DNA of 64,000 bases, from assembly GCF_035918235.1 (NCBI RefSeq), contig NZ_CP109485.1:7045001-7109000 (forward strand), in the 5' to 3' direction. The notes beneath the pieces are model-generated. The model worked only from the letters and a program-made list of their open reading frames with translations, searched no databases and had not been told where the DNA came from. Within the stretch, counting starts at the first letter, position 1. Each line of letters opens with the position of its first letter. Shown in pieces: positions 35,807 to 44,407 of this stretch. Source of the DNA: Streptomyces sp. NBC_01445. Lineage in GTDB: Bacteria > Actinomycetota > Actinomycetes > Streptomycetales > Streptomycetaceae. The position numbers and the translations under genes were made by a program.

Positions 35807-36424
35807 CTACGACCTGTCCTTCAACATCTCAGCCATCAGGTCGAGTTCCGACTTCTGCGAGGCGACCATGCCCGCCGCGAGCCGTTTCTCCACCCCGACC
35901 CCGCAGCGCTCGACGCACCCCTCGGCCATATGGACGCCGCCCTTGTGGTGCGCGGTCATCAGCTGGAGGTAGAGCACCTCGGCCCGCTTGCCGCTCGCCT
36001 TGCGGAGCTCGTCGAGCTGCGAGTTCGTGGCCATGCCCGGCATCAGTGCGCCGTCCTGCCCGGGCGGCATGTCGCCCATGCCCATCCAGGACATCGGCGG
36101 CTTCGCGGACACCTTCGGCAGCCCCCACAGGTCGAGCCAGCCGAGCAGCATGCCCCGCTGGTTGGCCTGCGTCTGCGCGATGTCGTAGGCGAGGCGGCGC
36201 ACCTCCTCGTCCTTCGTGCGGTCGCGCACGATGTACGACATCTCGACGGCCTGCTGATGGTGGACCGCCATGTCCCGCGCGAACCCGGCGTCGGCCGACT
36301 CGGCGCCCGGCACCCGCACGGCCGACGAACCGCCGTCGTCCCCGTCGGCGACCGCGTACGTGACCGCCCCGCCCGCGACGAGCACCGCCGCCACGGCCGG
36401 CACGATCCAGGCCGCGCGCCTCAC
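35807..36424 (-). CDS. DUF305 family protein, copper-related candidate
   Basis: 205 aa from GTG 36424. One N-terminal membrane anchor or signal (about 4-26) is followed by a ferritin-like four-helix DUF305 domain. It has the motif MAVHHQQAVEMS and, later, MTAHHKGGVHMAEG, the paired His/Met motifs of DUF305 proteins that I associate with copper resistance. GTG start overlaps the stop of the upstream DUF3105 gene (GTGA), so the two are translationally coupled. Confidence 0.9.
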   Translation of the reverse strand: MRRAAWIVPAVAAVLVAGGAVTYAVADGDDGGSSAVRVPGAESADAGFARDMAVHHQQAVEMSYIVRDRTKDEEVRRLAYDIAQTQANQRGMLLGWLDLWGLPKVSAKPPMSWMGMGDMPPGQDGALMPGMATNSQLDELRKASGKRAEVLYLQLMTAHHKGGVHMAEGCVERCGVGVEKRLAAGMVASQKSELDLMAEMLKDRS

Positions 36425-37083
36425 TGGGACAGGCCGTTGGTGCAGGCGGCACCCGGCTCAGGGGTCTGCTTGCCCTGGACGAACGTCGAGAAGAACGAGG
36501 CCACGTCCGGGTCGGTGGCGCTCTTCACGGTCCGCTGGTGGCCCCAGGCGCTCAGCATGATCGGGTCCTTCTGGTCCTGGTCCGGGCTCATCAGCGAGTA
36601 CGGCGTCTGGCGCACCTTCGCCGCGAGCTTCTGCACGTCACCCGGGTCGGCCTTGTCCGTGTACGTCACCCAGACCGCGCCGTGCTCCAGGGCGTGCACC
36701 GCGTTCTCGTTCGGGATCGCCTTCTTGTAGACGTCGCCGTTGCAGTTCATCCAGACCTGGTTGTGGTCCCCGCCCACCGGCGGCGTCATCGGGTACGTCA
36801 CCTTCTTCGCGACGTGGTTGCGGTCCAGCTTCCCGGTCCAGGTCTTCACGCCGTCCGAGCCGGTCTTGAACGACCCGGCCGACGACTTCGCGTCCGCCGT
36901 GTCCTTCGAGTCGTCACCCTTCATGAGGGCCCACGCCCCGAATCCGGCGAGGCACACGACCACGACGGCGCTCACGACGACGACGAGGACGCGGCGCAGG
37001 CGCTCGCGGGAGCGCTCGGCGCGGCGCATCTCCTCTATGCGGGCCTTGCGCGTCGCGGAGCCGGTGTTCTTGGCGGAACCCAT
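36421..37083 (-). CDS. DUF3105 membrane-anchored protein
   Basis: 220 aa from ATG 37083. A basic N-terminus (about 1-32, ARIEEMRRAERSRERLRR) precedes one membrane helix (about 33-55), then an external domain. The conserved DUF3105 block is clear: PPVGGDHNQVWMNCNGDVYKKAIPNENAVHALEHGAVWVTY. The two His-rich segments (GGDHNQ, HALEHG) suggest metal binding. It is coupled to the DUF305 gene downstream; together they may bind or deliver copper outside the membrane, which is inference. Confidence 0.9.
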   Translation of the reverse strand: MGSAKNTGSATRKARIEEMRRAERSRERLRRVLVVVVSAVVVVCLAGFGAWALMKGDDSKDTADAKSSAGSFKTGSDGVKTWTGKLDRNHVAKKVTYPMTPPVGGDHNQVWMNCNGDVYKKAIPNENAVHALEHGAVWVTYTDKADPGDVQKLAAKVRQTPYSLMSPDQDQKDPIMLSAWGHQRTVKSATDPDVASFFSTFVQGKQTPEPGAACTNGLSQ

Positions 37084-37403
37084 GGTGAGTCCTTCTGGGA
37101 AAGGGACGGGACGGCTGAACGGGTCCGCTGATCGTAGTGGGGAGCGGGGGGCCGTTGCCATGCCGTGTAGCCGGTGCTGCGGACGGCAGGGACTATGGGA
37201 CTAGGGGCCCCAGCAGGCACTATGGGCACGGAGTCGTATACATCTGCCGTTCGCACGATGTTCGGGCCCGGGTCGGCCAGTCGATCAAGGTCGGCAACGC
37301 GCATGAAACGGTGATGTGGTGGGATGCTCAGGAGCCTGCCGACGGTGTCCCGCAGGGCGCGGACGCAGGCGGCCTGACCAGCAAGGATGGGTGGAAGCGG
37401 AAG
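37084..37403. other. 320-bp gap upstream of glnA2, no clear signals
   Basis: The gap holds the promoters of the divergent DUF3105 gene and glnA2. The only repeated element I see is ACTATGGG at 37192 and 37219 (27 bp apart), of unknown meaning. I see no GlnR-type or PhoP box. A stop-free frame running into glnA2 from 37137 has no start support. Confidence 0.5.
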
Positions 37404-38765
37404 ATGGACAAGCAGCAGGAATTCGTGCTCCGGACGCTCGAGGAGCGGGATATCCGGTTCGTCCGCCTGTGGTTCACGGATGTCCTCGGCTTCCTGAAGT
37501 CGGTGGCCGTGGCCCCGGCGGAGCTGGAGCAGGCCTTCGACGAGGGCATCGGCTTCGACGGCTCCGCGATCGAGGGCTTCGCCCGCGTGTATGAGTCCGA
37601 CATGATCGCCAAGCCCGACCCGTCGACCTTCCAGGTGCTGCCCTGGCGCGCCGAGGCCCCGGGCACCGCGCGGATGTTCTGCGACATCCTGATGCCCGAC
37701 GGCTCCCCGTCGTTCGCGGACCCGCGCTACGTGCTGAAGCGGGCCCTGGCCAAGACCTCGGACCTGGGCTTCACCTTCTACACGCACCCCGAGATCGAGT
37801 TCTTCCTCCTCAAGAACAAGCCGCTCGACGGGTCCCGCCCCACCCCGGCCGACAACTCCGGCTACTTCGACCACACCCCGCAGAACGTCGGCATGGACTT
37901 CCGCCGCCAGGCGATCACCATGCTCGAATCCATGGGCATCTCGGTCGAGTTCAGCCACCACGAGGGCGCCCCCGGCCAGCAGGAGATCGACCTGCGGTAC
38001 GCCGACGCGCTGTCCACGGCCGACAACATCATGACGTTCCGCCTCGTCATGAAGCAGGTGGCGCTGGAGCAGGGCGTGCAGGCGACCTTCATGCCGAAGC
38101 CGTTCTCCGACCACCCCGGCTCCGGCATGCACACGCACCTGTCCCTCTTCGAGGGCGACCGCAACGCGTTCTACGAGTCCGGCTCCGAGTACCAGCTGTC
38201 CAAGGTCGGCCGCTCCTTCATCGCGGGCCTGCTCAAGCACGCCGCCGAGATCTCCGCCGTCACCAACCAGTGGGTCAACTCCTACAAGCGCATCTGGGGT
38301 GGCGGCGGCCGCACCGCCGGCGCCGGCGGCGAGGCGCCCTCGTACATCTGCTGGGGCCACAACAACCGCTCGGCCCTGATCCGCGTCCCGATGTACAAGC
38401 CCGGCAAGACCGGCTCCGCGCGCGTCGAGGTCCGCTCGATCGACTCGGGCGCGAACCCGTACCTGACGTACGCCGTGCTGCTCGCCGCCGGACTCAAGGG
38501 CATCGAGGAGGGCTACGAGCTCCCGCCGGGCGCCGACGACGACGTGTGGGCCCTGTCCGACGCCGAGCGCCGCGCGATGGGCATCGAGCCGCTCCCGCAG
38601 AACCTCGGCGAGGCGATCGCCCTCATGGAGCGCAGCGAACTCGTCGCCGAGACACTGGGCGAGCACGTGTACGACTTCTTCCTGCGCAACAAGAAGCAGG
38701 AGTGGGAGGAGTACCGCTCGGAGGTCACGGCCTTCGAGCTGCGGAAGAACCTGCCGGTGCTGTAA
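37404..38765 (+). CDS. glnA2: GlnA2-type glutamine synthetase homologue (gamma-glutamylpolyamine synthetase)
   Basis: 453 aa from ATG 37404, with GGAAGCGGAAG upstream. The fold and active-site motifs of GS type I are present: SAIEGFARV, the FYTHPEIEFFL and MPKPF.DHPGSGMH metal/ammonia sites, and NNRSALIRVP. A tyrosine in a GYELPP context stands where classical enzymes have the adenylylated NLYDLPP. S. coelicolor GlnA2, from memory, glutamylates polyamines rather than ammonia. glnE is 6.4 kb downstream but probably modifies only GlnA. Confidence 0.93.
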   Translation: MDKQQEFVLRTLEERDIRFVRLWFTDVLGFLKSVAVAPAELEQAFDEGIGFDGSAIEGFARVYESDMIAKPDPSTFQVLPWRAEAPGTARMFCDILMPDGSPSFADPRYVLKRALAKTSDLGFTFYTHPEIEFFLLKNKPLDGSRPTPADNSGYFDHTPQNVGMDFRRQAITMLESMGISVEFSHHEGAPGQQEIDLRYADALSTADNIMTFRLVMKQVALEQGVQATFMPKPFSDHPGSGMHTHLSLFEGDRNAFYESGSEYQLSKVGRSFIAGLLKHAAEISAVTNQWVNSYKRIWGGGGRTAGAGGEAPSYICWGHNNRSALIRVPMYKPGKTGSARVEVRSIDSGANPYLTYAVLLAAGLKGIEEGYELPPGADDDVWALSDAERRAMGIEPLPQNLGEAIALMERSELVAETLGEHVYDFFLRNKKQEWEEYRSEVTAFELRKNLPVL

Positions 38766-38772
38766 GCACAGC

Positions 38773-38965
38773 TCAGGGCGGTTTCACGCCGCGTCGAGCC
38801 TCCGGGGCCGTCGGTCTATGACAGGCGGCCCCGTCGCGTGCGCCGGGGGGCTGGGGCGTGACGTCCACATCGCCGAGCAGCGCGCGGGCCTGCGGCACTG
38901 TTCGCTGCCACGCCTCGAGGGGCTCGGCCGGGATCGGCGCTGCCTTCGGCCGCGGCCTCGGTTCC
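38773..38965 (-). pseudogene. possible fragment of a lost gene (C-terminal remnant)
   Basis: On the minus strand about 60 codons (starting after an in-frame TGA near 38967) stay open to a stop at 38773. They have high G/C at third positions like real coding DNA and read like a protein tail (PAEPLEAWQRTVPQARALLG). There is no start codon or ribosome-binding site. It may be the remnant of a deleted gene in the 367-bp gap after glnA2; otherwise I see nothing else there except a weak 8-bp stem (38803-38833). Confidence 0.3.
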
Positions 38966-39132
38966 TGAACTCAGGGGAGTAGTCCCGGCAAGCGGCCACG
39001 TTCAGCGCAGTCCGGCTGGCAGAGCACCGTGGCGGGCCAAAGGATGTGCTGTGACGGTCGTGGACGCTCTTTGCTGCTCAGCCGTCGCACTCATCATGAC
39101 GGCCCCCAAGAGCCGACCGGGCTGGAGGAAGA

Positions 39133-40227
39133 ATGTCCCGAACTCTGCCTGAGCTTCTGCCAGGCGACGTTTTTGCATCCCCACGCCGTAGCGCATGGCG
39201 CCAGTGGCTCGACCGGTCGAGCGTCATCCTGGCGGCATTCTCCATCGCCCTCCTGTCCGCCACGGCTTCTGACGCCTTTGCAGCGCGGCACAAAGACCTG
39301 CGCAGTGATCGCCTCTATGTCGCCAACGGCGGCTCGGGCACCGTGTCGGTGATCGACACCAGGACCAACGCGGTCGTCGGCGCCCCGATCCACGTCGGCA
39401 AACGCCCCGCCGGGGTGGCCGTCGACAGCGTCCGCGGTCGCGCCTACGTGGCCAACTCCGGCTCGGACACCGTGTCGGTGATCAACACCAAGACCAGAAC
39501 CGTCGTGGGCTCCCCGATCCGCGTCGGCAAAAACCCGTCCGGGGTGGCTGTCGACCGAGTCCGCGGTCGCGCCTACGTGGCCAACTCCGGCTCGGACACC
39601 GTGTCGGTGATCAACACCAAGACCAGAACCGTCGTGGGCTCCCCGATCCACGTCGGCAAAAACCCGTCCGGGGTGGCCGTCGACCGAGTCCGCGGTCGCG
39701 CCTACGTGACCAACTCCGGCTCGGACACCGTGTCGGTGATCAACACCAAGACCAAAACCGTCGTGGGCTCCCCGATCCACGTCGGCAAAAACCCGTCCGG
39801 GGTGGCCATCGACGGCGTTCGCGGTCGCGCCTACGTGGTCAACGCCCACTCGTACGCCGTGTCGGTGATCGACATCAACACCAACAAGGTCGTCGGGGCC
39901 TCGATCCACGTCGGCAAAGGCCCCGCCGGGGTGGCCATCGACAGCCTCAGAGGCCGCGCCTACGTGACCAACTCCGACTCGTACGCCGTGTCGCTGATCA
40001 ACACCAGGACCAACGCGGCCGTCGGCTCCCCGATCCCCGTCCGCTACGGCCCCGCCTGGGTGGCCACCGACGCCCTCCGCGGTCGCGCCTACGTGGCCAA
40101 CTCCGGCTCGGACAGCGTGTCGGTGATCGACACCAGCACCAACGCGGTCGTGGGCTCCCCGATCCCCGTTGGCAACGCCCCCGCCGGGGTGGCATTGGGG
40201 AGGCCGCTCCGGCCCGCGAAGCACTGA
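39133..40227 (+). CDS. secreted seven-repeat YVTN-type beta-propeller protein
   Basis: 364 aa from ATG 39133 (GGAGGAAGA upstream). Signal peptide about residues 1-50 with a long basic N-region (hydrophobic core about 29-49). It then consists of seven 43-residue units (frame starts near 39304, 39433, 39562, 39691, 39820, 39949 and 40078), each RGRAYVANSGSDTVSVIN..TVVGSPI.VGK.PSGVAVD, the YVTN/NHL-like blade repeat. This predicts a complete seven-bladed propeller, probably a protein- or surface-binding module. There is no enzyme domain. The repeat units 2 and 3 differ by only 2 of 129 bases. Confidence 0.9.
   Translation: MSRTLPELLPGDVFASPRRSAWRQWLDRSSVILAAFSIALLSATASDAFAARHKDLRSDRLYVANGGSGTVSVIDTRTNAVVGAPIHVGKRPAGVAVDSVRGRAYVANSGSDTVSVINTKTRTVVGSPIRVGKNPSGVAVDRVRGRAYVANSGSDTVSVINTKTRTVVGSPIHVGKNPSGVAVDRVRGRAYVTNSGSDTVSVINTKTKTVVGSPIHVGKNPSGVAIDGVRGRAYVVNAHSYAVSVIDINTNKVVGASIHVGKGPAGVAIDSLRGRAYVTNSDSYAVSLINTRTNAAVGSPIPVRYGPAWVATDALRGRAYVANSGSDSVSVIDTSTNAVVGSPIPVGNAPAGVALGRPLRPAKH
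39304..40206 (+). repeat. seven 129-bp tandem repeats encoding propeller blades
   Basis: The period is exactly 129 bp (43 codons) throughout. Units 2 and 3 (39433-39561, 39562-39690) differ at two bases and unit 4 at about seven to eight; units 1 and 5-7 have drifted more. The central units look recently duplicated or homogenised. Confidence 0.9.
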
Positions 40228-40253
40228 CCCTTCAAGGTCGGAGCCGGACGCCG

Positions 40254-40285
40254 AAGGGCACCTACGGAGATCCGTAGGTGCCCTT
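40254..40285 (+). terminator. perfect hairpin terminator after the propeller gene
   Basis: A 15-bp perfect inverted repeat AAGGGCACCTACGGA/TCCGTAGGTGCCCTT is separated by only GA (about four bases in the effective loop). It begins 27 bp after the stop codon. It lacks a clear T-run but its stability suggests transcription end or processing. Confidence 0.75.
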
Positions 40286-40425
40286 AAGGCACTTGAGAGG
40301 GCTGCTCTTGGGCTGAGGTCGGGGAGGGGGCGGGGCGCGTGATGCGTACCGCCCCCTCTGCCGTACCGCCCCCTGCGTCGCTTCCCGGTCGCTACCGTGG
40401 TCGGTGAGCGAGAAGGGAGCGCATC

Positions 40426-40674
40426 ATGGCCGAACCGCTCAAGACCCTCGTCGACGGGGTCGAGGTCGAGGTGCCCAACAGCATCCCCGCCATCCGCGAC
40501 GCCCTGCCGGAGCACCGGCGCGAGGAGTTCGACCGGGAGATCAACGCGGCCGGGGTGCACGAGATCCACGCCGTGATGCGGCACTGGATGCTGGAGTCCG
40601 TGCCCGACCCGGCCGCCGACGCCATCATGGACCGGCTCGCCCGCGAGGAAGCGGAGAGGGCCGGAGCCGCGTGA
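40426..40674 (+). CDS. small antitoxin-like protein (DUF6247-like) of a probable TA pair
   Basis: 82 aa, acidic and helical, with no membrane segment. The core IRDALPEHRREEFDREINAAGVHEIHAVMRHW resembles, from memory, DUF6247-type streptomycete proteins. Its stop overlaps the start of the next gene (GTGA), typical of type II toxin-antitoxin pairs where the antitoxin comes first. The antitoxin role is inferred from this arrangement. Confidence 0.7.
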   Translation: MAEPLKTLVDGVEVEVPNSIPAIRDALPEHRREEFDREINAAGVHEIHAVMRHWMLESVPDPAADAIMDRLAREEAERAGAA

Positions 40675-40931
40675 GCCACCGTCATCGCCGCCGCCACCGC
40701 ATCTCGTACGCGCCGCCCGCCGACGACACCCTCGCGAAAATGGCGGGACCCGTGCCGTTCAGGGCGGAGCTGGAACGTACCCTCGGCGTCGACCCGTACG
40801 GGCACGGGTCCCTCCCCATCGGCCGGTGGGCGGACCGCAGGGAGGCGACCGTGCGCGGCGTCATCGTCCGGTACTACGTCTCCGTGTCGATCCTGGTCGT
40901 GACGGTGGTGCGGCTGATCCCGGAGCCGTGA
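40671..40931 (+). CDS. probable RelE/ParE-like toxin, short form
   Basis: 86 aa from GTG 40671. Basic N-terminus, and a C-terminal beta-rich end VRYYVSVSILVVTVVRLIP that matches the terminal strands of the RelE/ParE fold. The usual helical N-terminal third is shorter than in most family members, so it may be a compact or degenerate toxin. Overlaps the antitoxin-like gene by 4 bp. Confidence 0.6.
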   Translation: MSHRHRRRHRISYAPPADDTLAKMAGPVPFRAELERTLGVDPYGHGSLPIGRWADRREATVRGVIVRYYVSVSILVVTVVRLIPEP

Positions 40932-41100
40932 GCCGGGTCAGCCCTGGTGCTGTTCGCGCAGCACCTCGTGCAGCGGCTGCGGGGCGCTTGCAGTATTCAT
41001 GGATTGCCCAGCCTCCGCCTGGGGGTCATGTCCGTCGCCCCAGCCTTGCGGGTCGCGGGCCCGTCTGCCACCTGTATGCGCGGCTCCGGATGGCGGCCCG

Positions 41101-42132
41101 TCACAGGTACGCCGGAGACACCGCCGCCTTGGTGAGGCGGTGCGGGGCTCCCGTGCCGTCCCCCGGGACGGTGTAGAGGTCCGCGCCGTAGTCGCCCGGC
41201 AGCGCGTACGTCAGGGTGTGCGCGTCGCTCCAGACCGCCTGGTCGTCCACGCTGCGGGTCTCCGCCAGGGGCGTCTCGCGGAGCGTGCGCAGGTCGAGTA
41301 CGTACAGCCGCCAAGGGGCGTCCGCCGAAAGGCCCTTCACGCGCTTCTTGTACGCGATGCGGGTGCCGTCGGGGGAGAGGGACGGGCACTCGACGTTCTG
41401 GTGGACGGTGGTCAGCGTGCGGGTGCGCAGATCGCCCCGTACCAGGTAGGTCTTCCCGTGCGTCGCGAGCGTCGCGTAGAAGTGGCGGTCGTCCGCCGCG
41501 AACGTGATGCCCCAGAAGTTGATGTCCGCCGCGCGGTAGGTCCGGCCGTCCTTGACGACCCGGAAGTCCTCGAGCGTCGGCGTGAGGTGACCCGTGCGGG
41601 TGTCCACGATCGCCGCCCGCGTCGAGAAGTTCGTGCCCGCGTAGCTGTCGCCGCCCACGAACACCGTCCACGCCGCGTACCGCCCGCTCGGCGAGACGCG
41701 GGCGCGGGACGGGATGCCCGGCAGCGCGTAGTGGGCCTTCTCCTCGAGCCGCGAGTCCAGGACGCGCGCCGTGTACGTGTCCTGCATCGCGCCCCGCTCG
41801 GCCCGCAGACAGATCGCCGTGCCCGAAGAGGCGTAGAAACGAAGGCACTTGACGCCCGACGCGGTGCGGGGCGCGTCCGGGCGGCCCGCCGGGACCGTGG
41901 TGAGCTCGTCGCGGTGGGGGCCCCACGCCATGTTGCGGAAGACGAGGCGGCGGGGAGCCTCGGTGGCCTCGGCCGGCAGGGTCACCCGGCCCGCAGTGAC
42001 CCTCGGGCCGCCCGCGTGCGCCTCGTTCCTGCGGTCGGCGCGCGCCGCCGCGTGCAGGACCGAGGCCGTCGCGACGGCCGCCAGAGCGACGACCGCGGCG
42101 ACGAGGACGAGCAGCCTGTTACGTGTCGTCAT
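41101..42132 (-). CDS. TolB-like beta-propeller protein with N-terminal anchor
   Basis: 343 aa. An N-terminal hydrophobic segment (about 7-30) anchors or exports it. The rest has WD40/TolB-like strands with repeated phrases such as SPSGRYAAWTV, SPDGTRIAYKK and AVWSDAHTLTYAL, suggesting a six-bladed extracellular propeller. The ATG at 42132 overlaps the stop of the MFS gene (ATGA). It is the last of a three-gene coupled operon; no enzymatic motif is seen. Confidence 0.85.
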   Translation of the reverse strand: MTTRNRLLVLVAAVVALAAVATASVLHAAARADRRNEAHAGGPRVTAGRVTLPAEATEAPRRLVFRNMAWGPHRDELTTVPAGRPDAPRTASGVKCLRFYASSGTAICLRAERGAMQDTYTARVLDSRLEEKAHYALPGIPSRARVSPSGRYAAWTVFVGGDSYAGTNFSTRAAIVDTRTGHLTPTLEDFRVVKDGRTYRAADINFWGITFAADDRHFYATLATHGKTYLVRGDLRTRTLTTVHQNVECPSLSPDGTRIAYKKRVKGLSADAPWRLYVLDLRTLRETPLAETRSVDDQAVWSDAHTLTYALPGDYGADLYTVPGDGTGAPHRLTKAAVSPAYL

Positions 42133-43421
42133 GCGGGTACTACCTCCGCGGGGGTGGGGGCTTCGGGCCGGAAGGCGTACGCCACCGCCGCGCCCGCCGC
42201 CAGCGCCACTGTGGCCGCGCCCAGAGCCGTGCGGTCGCCCCACGCCGTCCAGGCGGCGCCGAAGCCGATCGAGCAGACGAAGCGCGCCAGCGCCTGGCCC
42301 GTCTGGACGACGGCGAGCCCCGACGAGCGCAGCTCCTGCGGGATGGCGGTGGAGGCAGCGGCCATCAGGACGCCGTCCGTCGCCGCGTAGAAGCAGCCGT
42401 GCAGCGCCAGGACCGCGTACGGCAGGGCGGAGCCGTGCCACGGCGAGAGCAGCAGGCCGTACGCGGCGAGGAGCGCGGCGTGGCCGGCGAGGAACACGCG
42501 CCAGCTGCCGACGCGGTCCGCGAGCCGGCCCAGGGGCGCGGCCAGGAGCAGGAAAGCGGCCGCCGTGCCCAGGGGGAGCAGCGCGAACCACTGGTCGGGG
42601 ACGCCCAGGCGGCGCTGGAGGAGCAGATAGACGAAGGAGTCGCTGACCGTGGCCAGGCCGAGGAGCAGGGCGCAGACCGTGGTGCGGCGGACCTCGCGGC
42701 GGCGCAGGAGCGCGAGCGCGGACCGGAAGGTGGGGCGCGGGGGTGCGGGGTGGCTGCTCTTGGCGGTCTCCTTGGCGGCTTCGTGCCGGCGGGGGACGAA
42801 CAGGAGCAGGACCAGTACGCCCAGTGCCGCGACGCAGAAGCTGACGGTGAAGACCGCGTCGTAGCCGTCCGTCGTCGCGCGCAGGATCAGGAAGGCCGCG
42901 AGGGGGCCGAGGAGGGCGCCCGTCGTGTCCATCGCCCGGTGCACGCCGAAGGCTCTGCCGCGGGTGGCCGGGGTGCTGCTCAGGGAGATCAGGGCGTCCC
43001 GCGGCGCCGTGCGCAGGCCCTTGCCCGTGCGGTCGGCCGCCAGGACCATGCCGATCGTGGGGAGGGTGGCGGCCAGCAGGAGCAGGGGTTTGCAGAGCGC
43101 CGAGAGTCCGTAGCCGAACAGGGCGACCGTCTTGTGGCGGCCGCCTCCCCGGTCCGCGAAGTGGCCGCCGACGAGACGGACCAGCGCCGAGAAGCCGTTG
43201 TAGACGCCGTCCAGGAGGCCGAAGCCGAGGGGCGAGAGGCCGAGTCCCGCGACGAGGTAGAGCGGCAGGACCGCCGTGACCATCTCGGACGAGACGTCGG
43301 TGATGAGGCTGACCGAGCCGAGGGCCAGGACCGTGGGGGCGATCGCGGTGCCGCGCCGCCCGGCCGGTGGCCGGGCGGCGGGTTCCGCGGATGCCGCAGC
43401 GCGGCTGTCCGCTACGTACAT
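42129..43421 (-). CDS. MFS transporter
   Basis: 430 aa, 12 predicted helices. Motif A-like GGHFADRGGGRHKTVALFGYG follows helix 2, and SLITDVSSEM resembles an early charged helix motif of a group of MFS permeases annotated only as transporters. The middle loop (RRHEAAKETAKSSHPAPPRPTF) is long. Start codon is 1 bp from the upstream phosphoesterase stop and its own stop overlaps the TolB-like gene. Substrate unknown. Confidence 0.88.
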   Translation of the reverse strand: MYVADSRAAASAEPAARPPAGRRGTAIAPTVLALGSVSLITDVSSEMVTAVLPLYLVAGLGLSPLGFGLLDGVYNGFSALVRLVGGHFADRGGGRHKTVALFGYGLSALCKPLLLLAATLPTIGMVLAADRTGKGLRTAPRDALISLSSTPATRGRAFGVHRAMDTTGALLGPLAAFLILRATTDGYDAVFTVSFCVAALGVLVLLLFVPRRHEAAKETAKSSHPAPPRPTFRSALALLRRREVRRTTVCALLLGLATVSDSFVYLLLQRRLGVPDQWFALLPLGTAAAFLLLAAPLGRLADRVGSWRVFLAGHAALLAAYGLLLSPWHGSALPYAVLALHGCFYAATDGVLMAAASTAIPQELRSSGLAVVQTGQALARFVCSIGFGAAWTAWGDRTALGAATVALAAGAAVAYAFRPEAPTPAEVVPA

Positions 43422-43422
43422 G

Positions 43423-44310
43423 TCAGGACGTCCAGATGCCCGTGATGTCCTTGCCGGACGCCGCGTTGCCCGCGTGCGGGAGCCCGTGCATGTCCTCGAT
43501 GGTGCGCAGGACGTCGTAGTGGTTGTAGGTGGTCGCCGAGGTGGCGCCCGGGGTGACCTGCTGGCCGTAGAGGACCGTCGGGATCTTGTTGCCGGCCAGA
43601 CGGTTGTCCTCGTCGAAGGTGACGACGAGGAGGCTGTTGTGCGCCTTCGCCCAGGTCGCGTAGGCGGACAGGTTGTTCTTCAGCCAGGTGTCACCGGTCG
43701 ACACCGAGCAGTCGTGCATGTCGCTGCACAGGTCGGGGACCACGAAGGAGACCTGGGGGAGCGTCGAGTAGTCCGAGGGGAACTGCGCGAACGTCTTCGC
43801 CGTGGAGGTGGGGACGTTGCTGAACCCGAACCACGGGTTGTGCTTGCGGGCGTAGTCGCCGGACGAGCAGGTGGTCGAACCCTGGCTCGGCAGGCCCTCG
43901 TTGTAGCTGCCCCAGGTCTTGCCGGCGGCGATCAGCTCGGAGGCCAGGTTGGGCTGCGAGGAGAAGCCCGGCGTGTAGCAGCTGTCGTCCGTGATGCCCT
44001 GCGTGGCGCCCGAGAACAGCGCGAAGTAGTTCGGCTGGCTCGGGTGCGTCAGCGCGTACGACGCCGAGAGGCTCGCGCCGTTCGTCTTCAGGCTGTTGAT
44101 GTACGGGGCGCTGGAGGAGCCGATCACTTGGTTGTAGGCGTGGTTCTCGAAGACCACGACCACGGTGTGGTCCGGGGTGGGGACGCCCGCCGCGGCCTGC
44201 GCGGACGAGCCGCCCACGCCGGACCAGAGCGCGACCGCGGTGGCGGTCAGGGCGAAGGCCGAAGCGAGCGCCGCGGTGCGGCCTCGTCGGAACAATGATC
44301 TGCCAGGCAC
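43423..44310 (-). CDS. secreted phosphoesterase (PF04185-type, acid phosphatase/phospholipase C-like)
   Basis: 295 aa from GTG 44310. Signal peptide about 1-38 (SSAQA). The phosphoesterase family motifs are VVVVFENHAYNQVIG (metal-binding, usual form VVVVMENHSY), THPSQPNYFALFSG (usual HPSLPNY) and a C-terminal VTFDEDN metal-binding site. It probably releases phosphate from extracellular phosphomonoesters or phospholipids. First gene of an operon with an MFS and a propeller protein, so transport of a product is plausible. Confidence 0.9.
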   Translation of the reverse strand: MPGRSLFRRGRTAALASAFALTATAVALWSGVGGSSAQAAAGVPTPDHTVVVVFENHAYNQVIGSSSAPYINSLKTNGASLSASYALTHPSQPNYFALFSGATQGITDDSCYTPGFSSQPNLASELIAAGKTWGSYNEGLPSQGSTTCSSGDYARKHNPWFGFSNVPTSTAKTFAQFPSDYSTLPQVSFVVPDLCSDMHDCSVSTGDTWLKNNLSAYATWAKAHNSLLVVTFDEDNRLAGNKIPTVLYGQQVTPGATSATTYNHYDVLRTIEDMHGLPHAGNAASGKDITGIWTS

Positions 44311-44407
44311 GTGAGACCTCCGGTGGGGGAGACGGCGGCGGTGCGGCTAGAGCATGCACACGCCAAGATGCCCCCGTCCCACGCATATGTGAAGGGCGGG
44401 TGAACCC

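Noticed and set aside
37192..37226. ACTATGGG direct repeat upstream of glnA2
   Set aside because: Two 8-mers 27 bp apart in a 320-bp gap may be coincidence; no matching regulator site is known to me.
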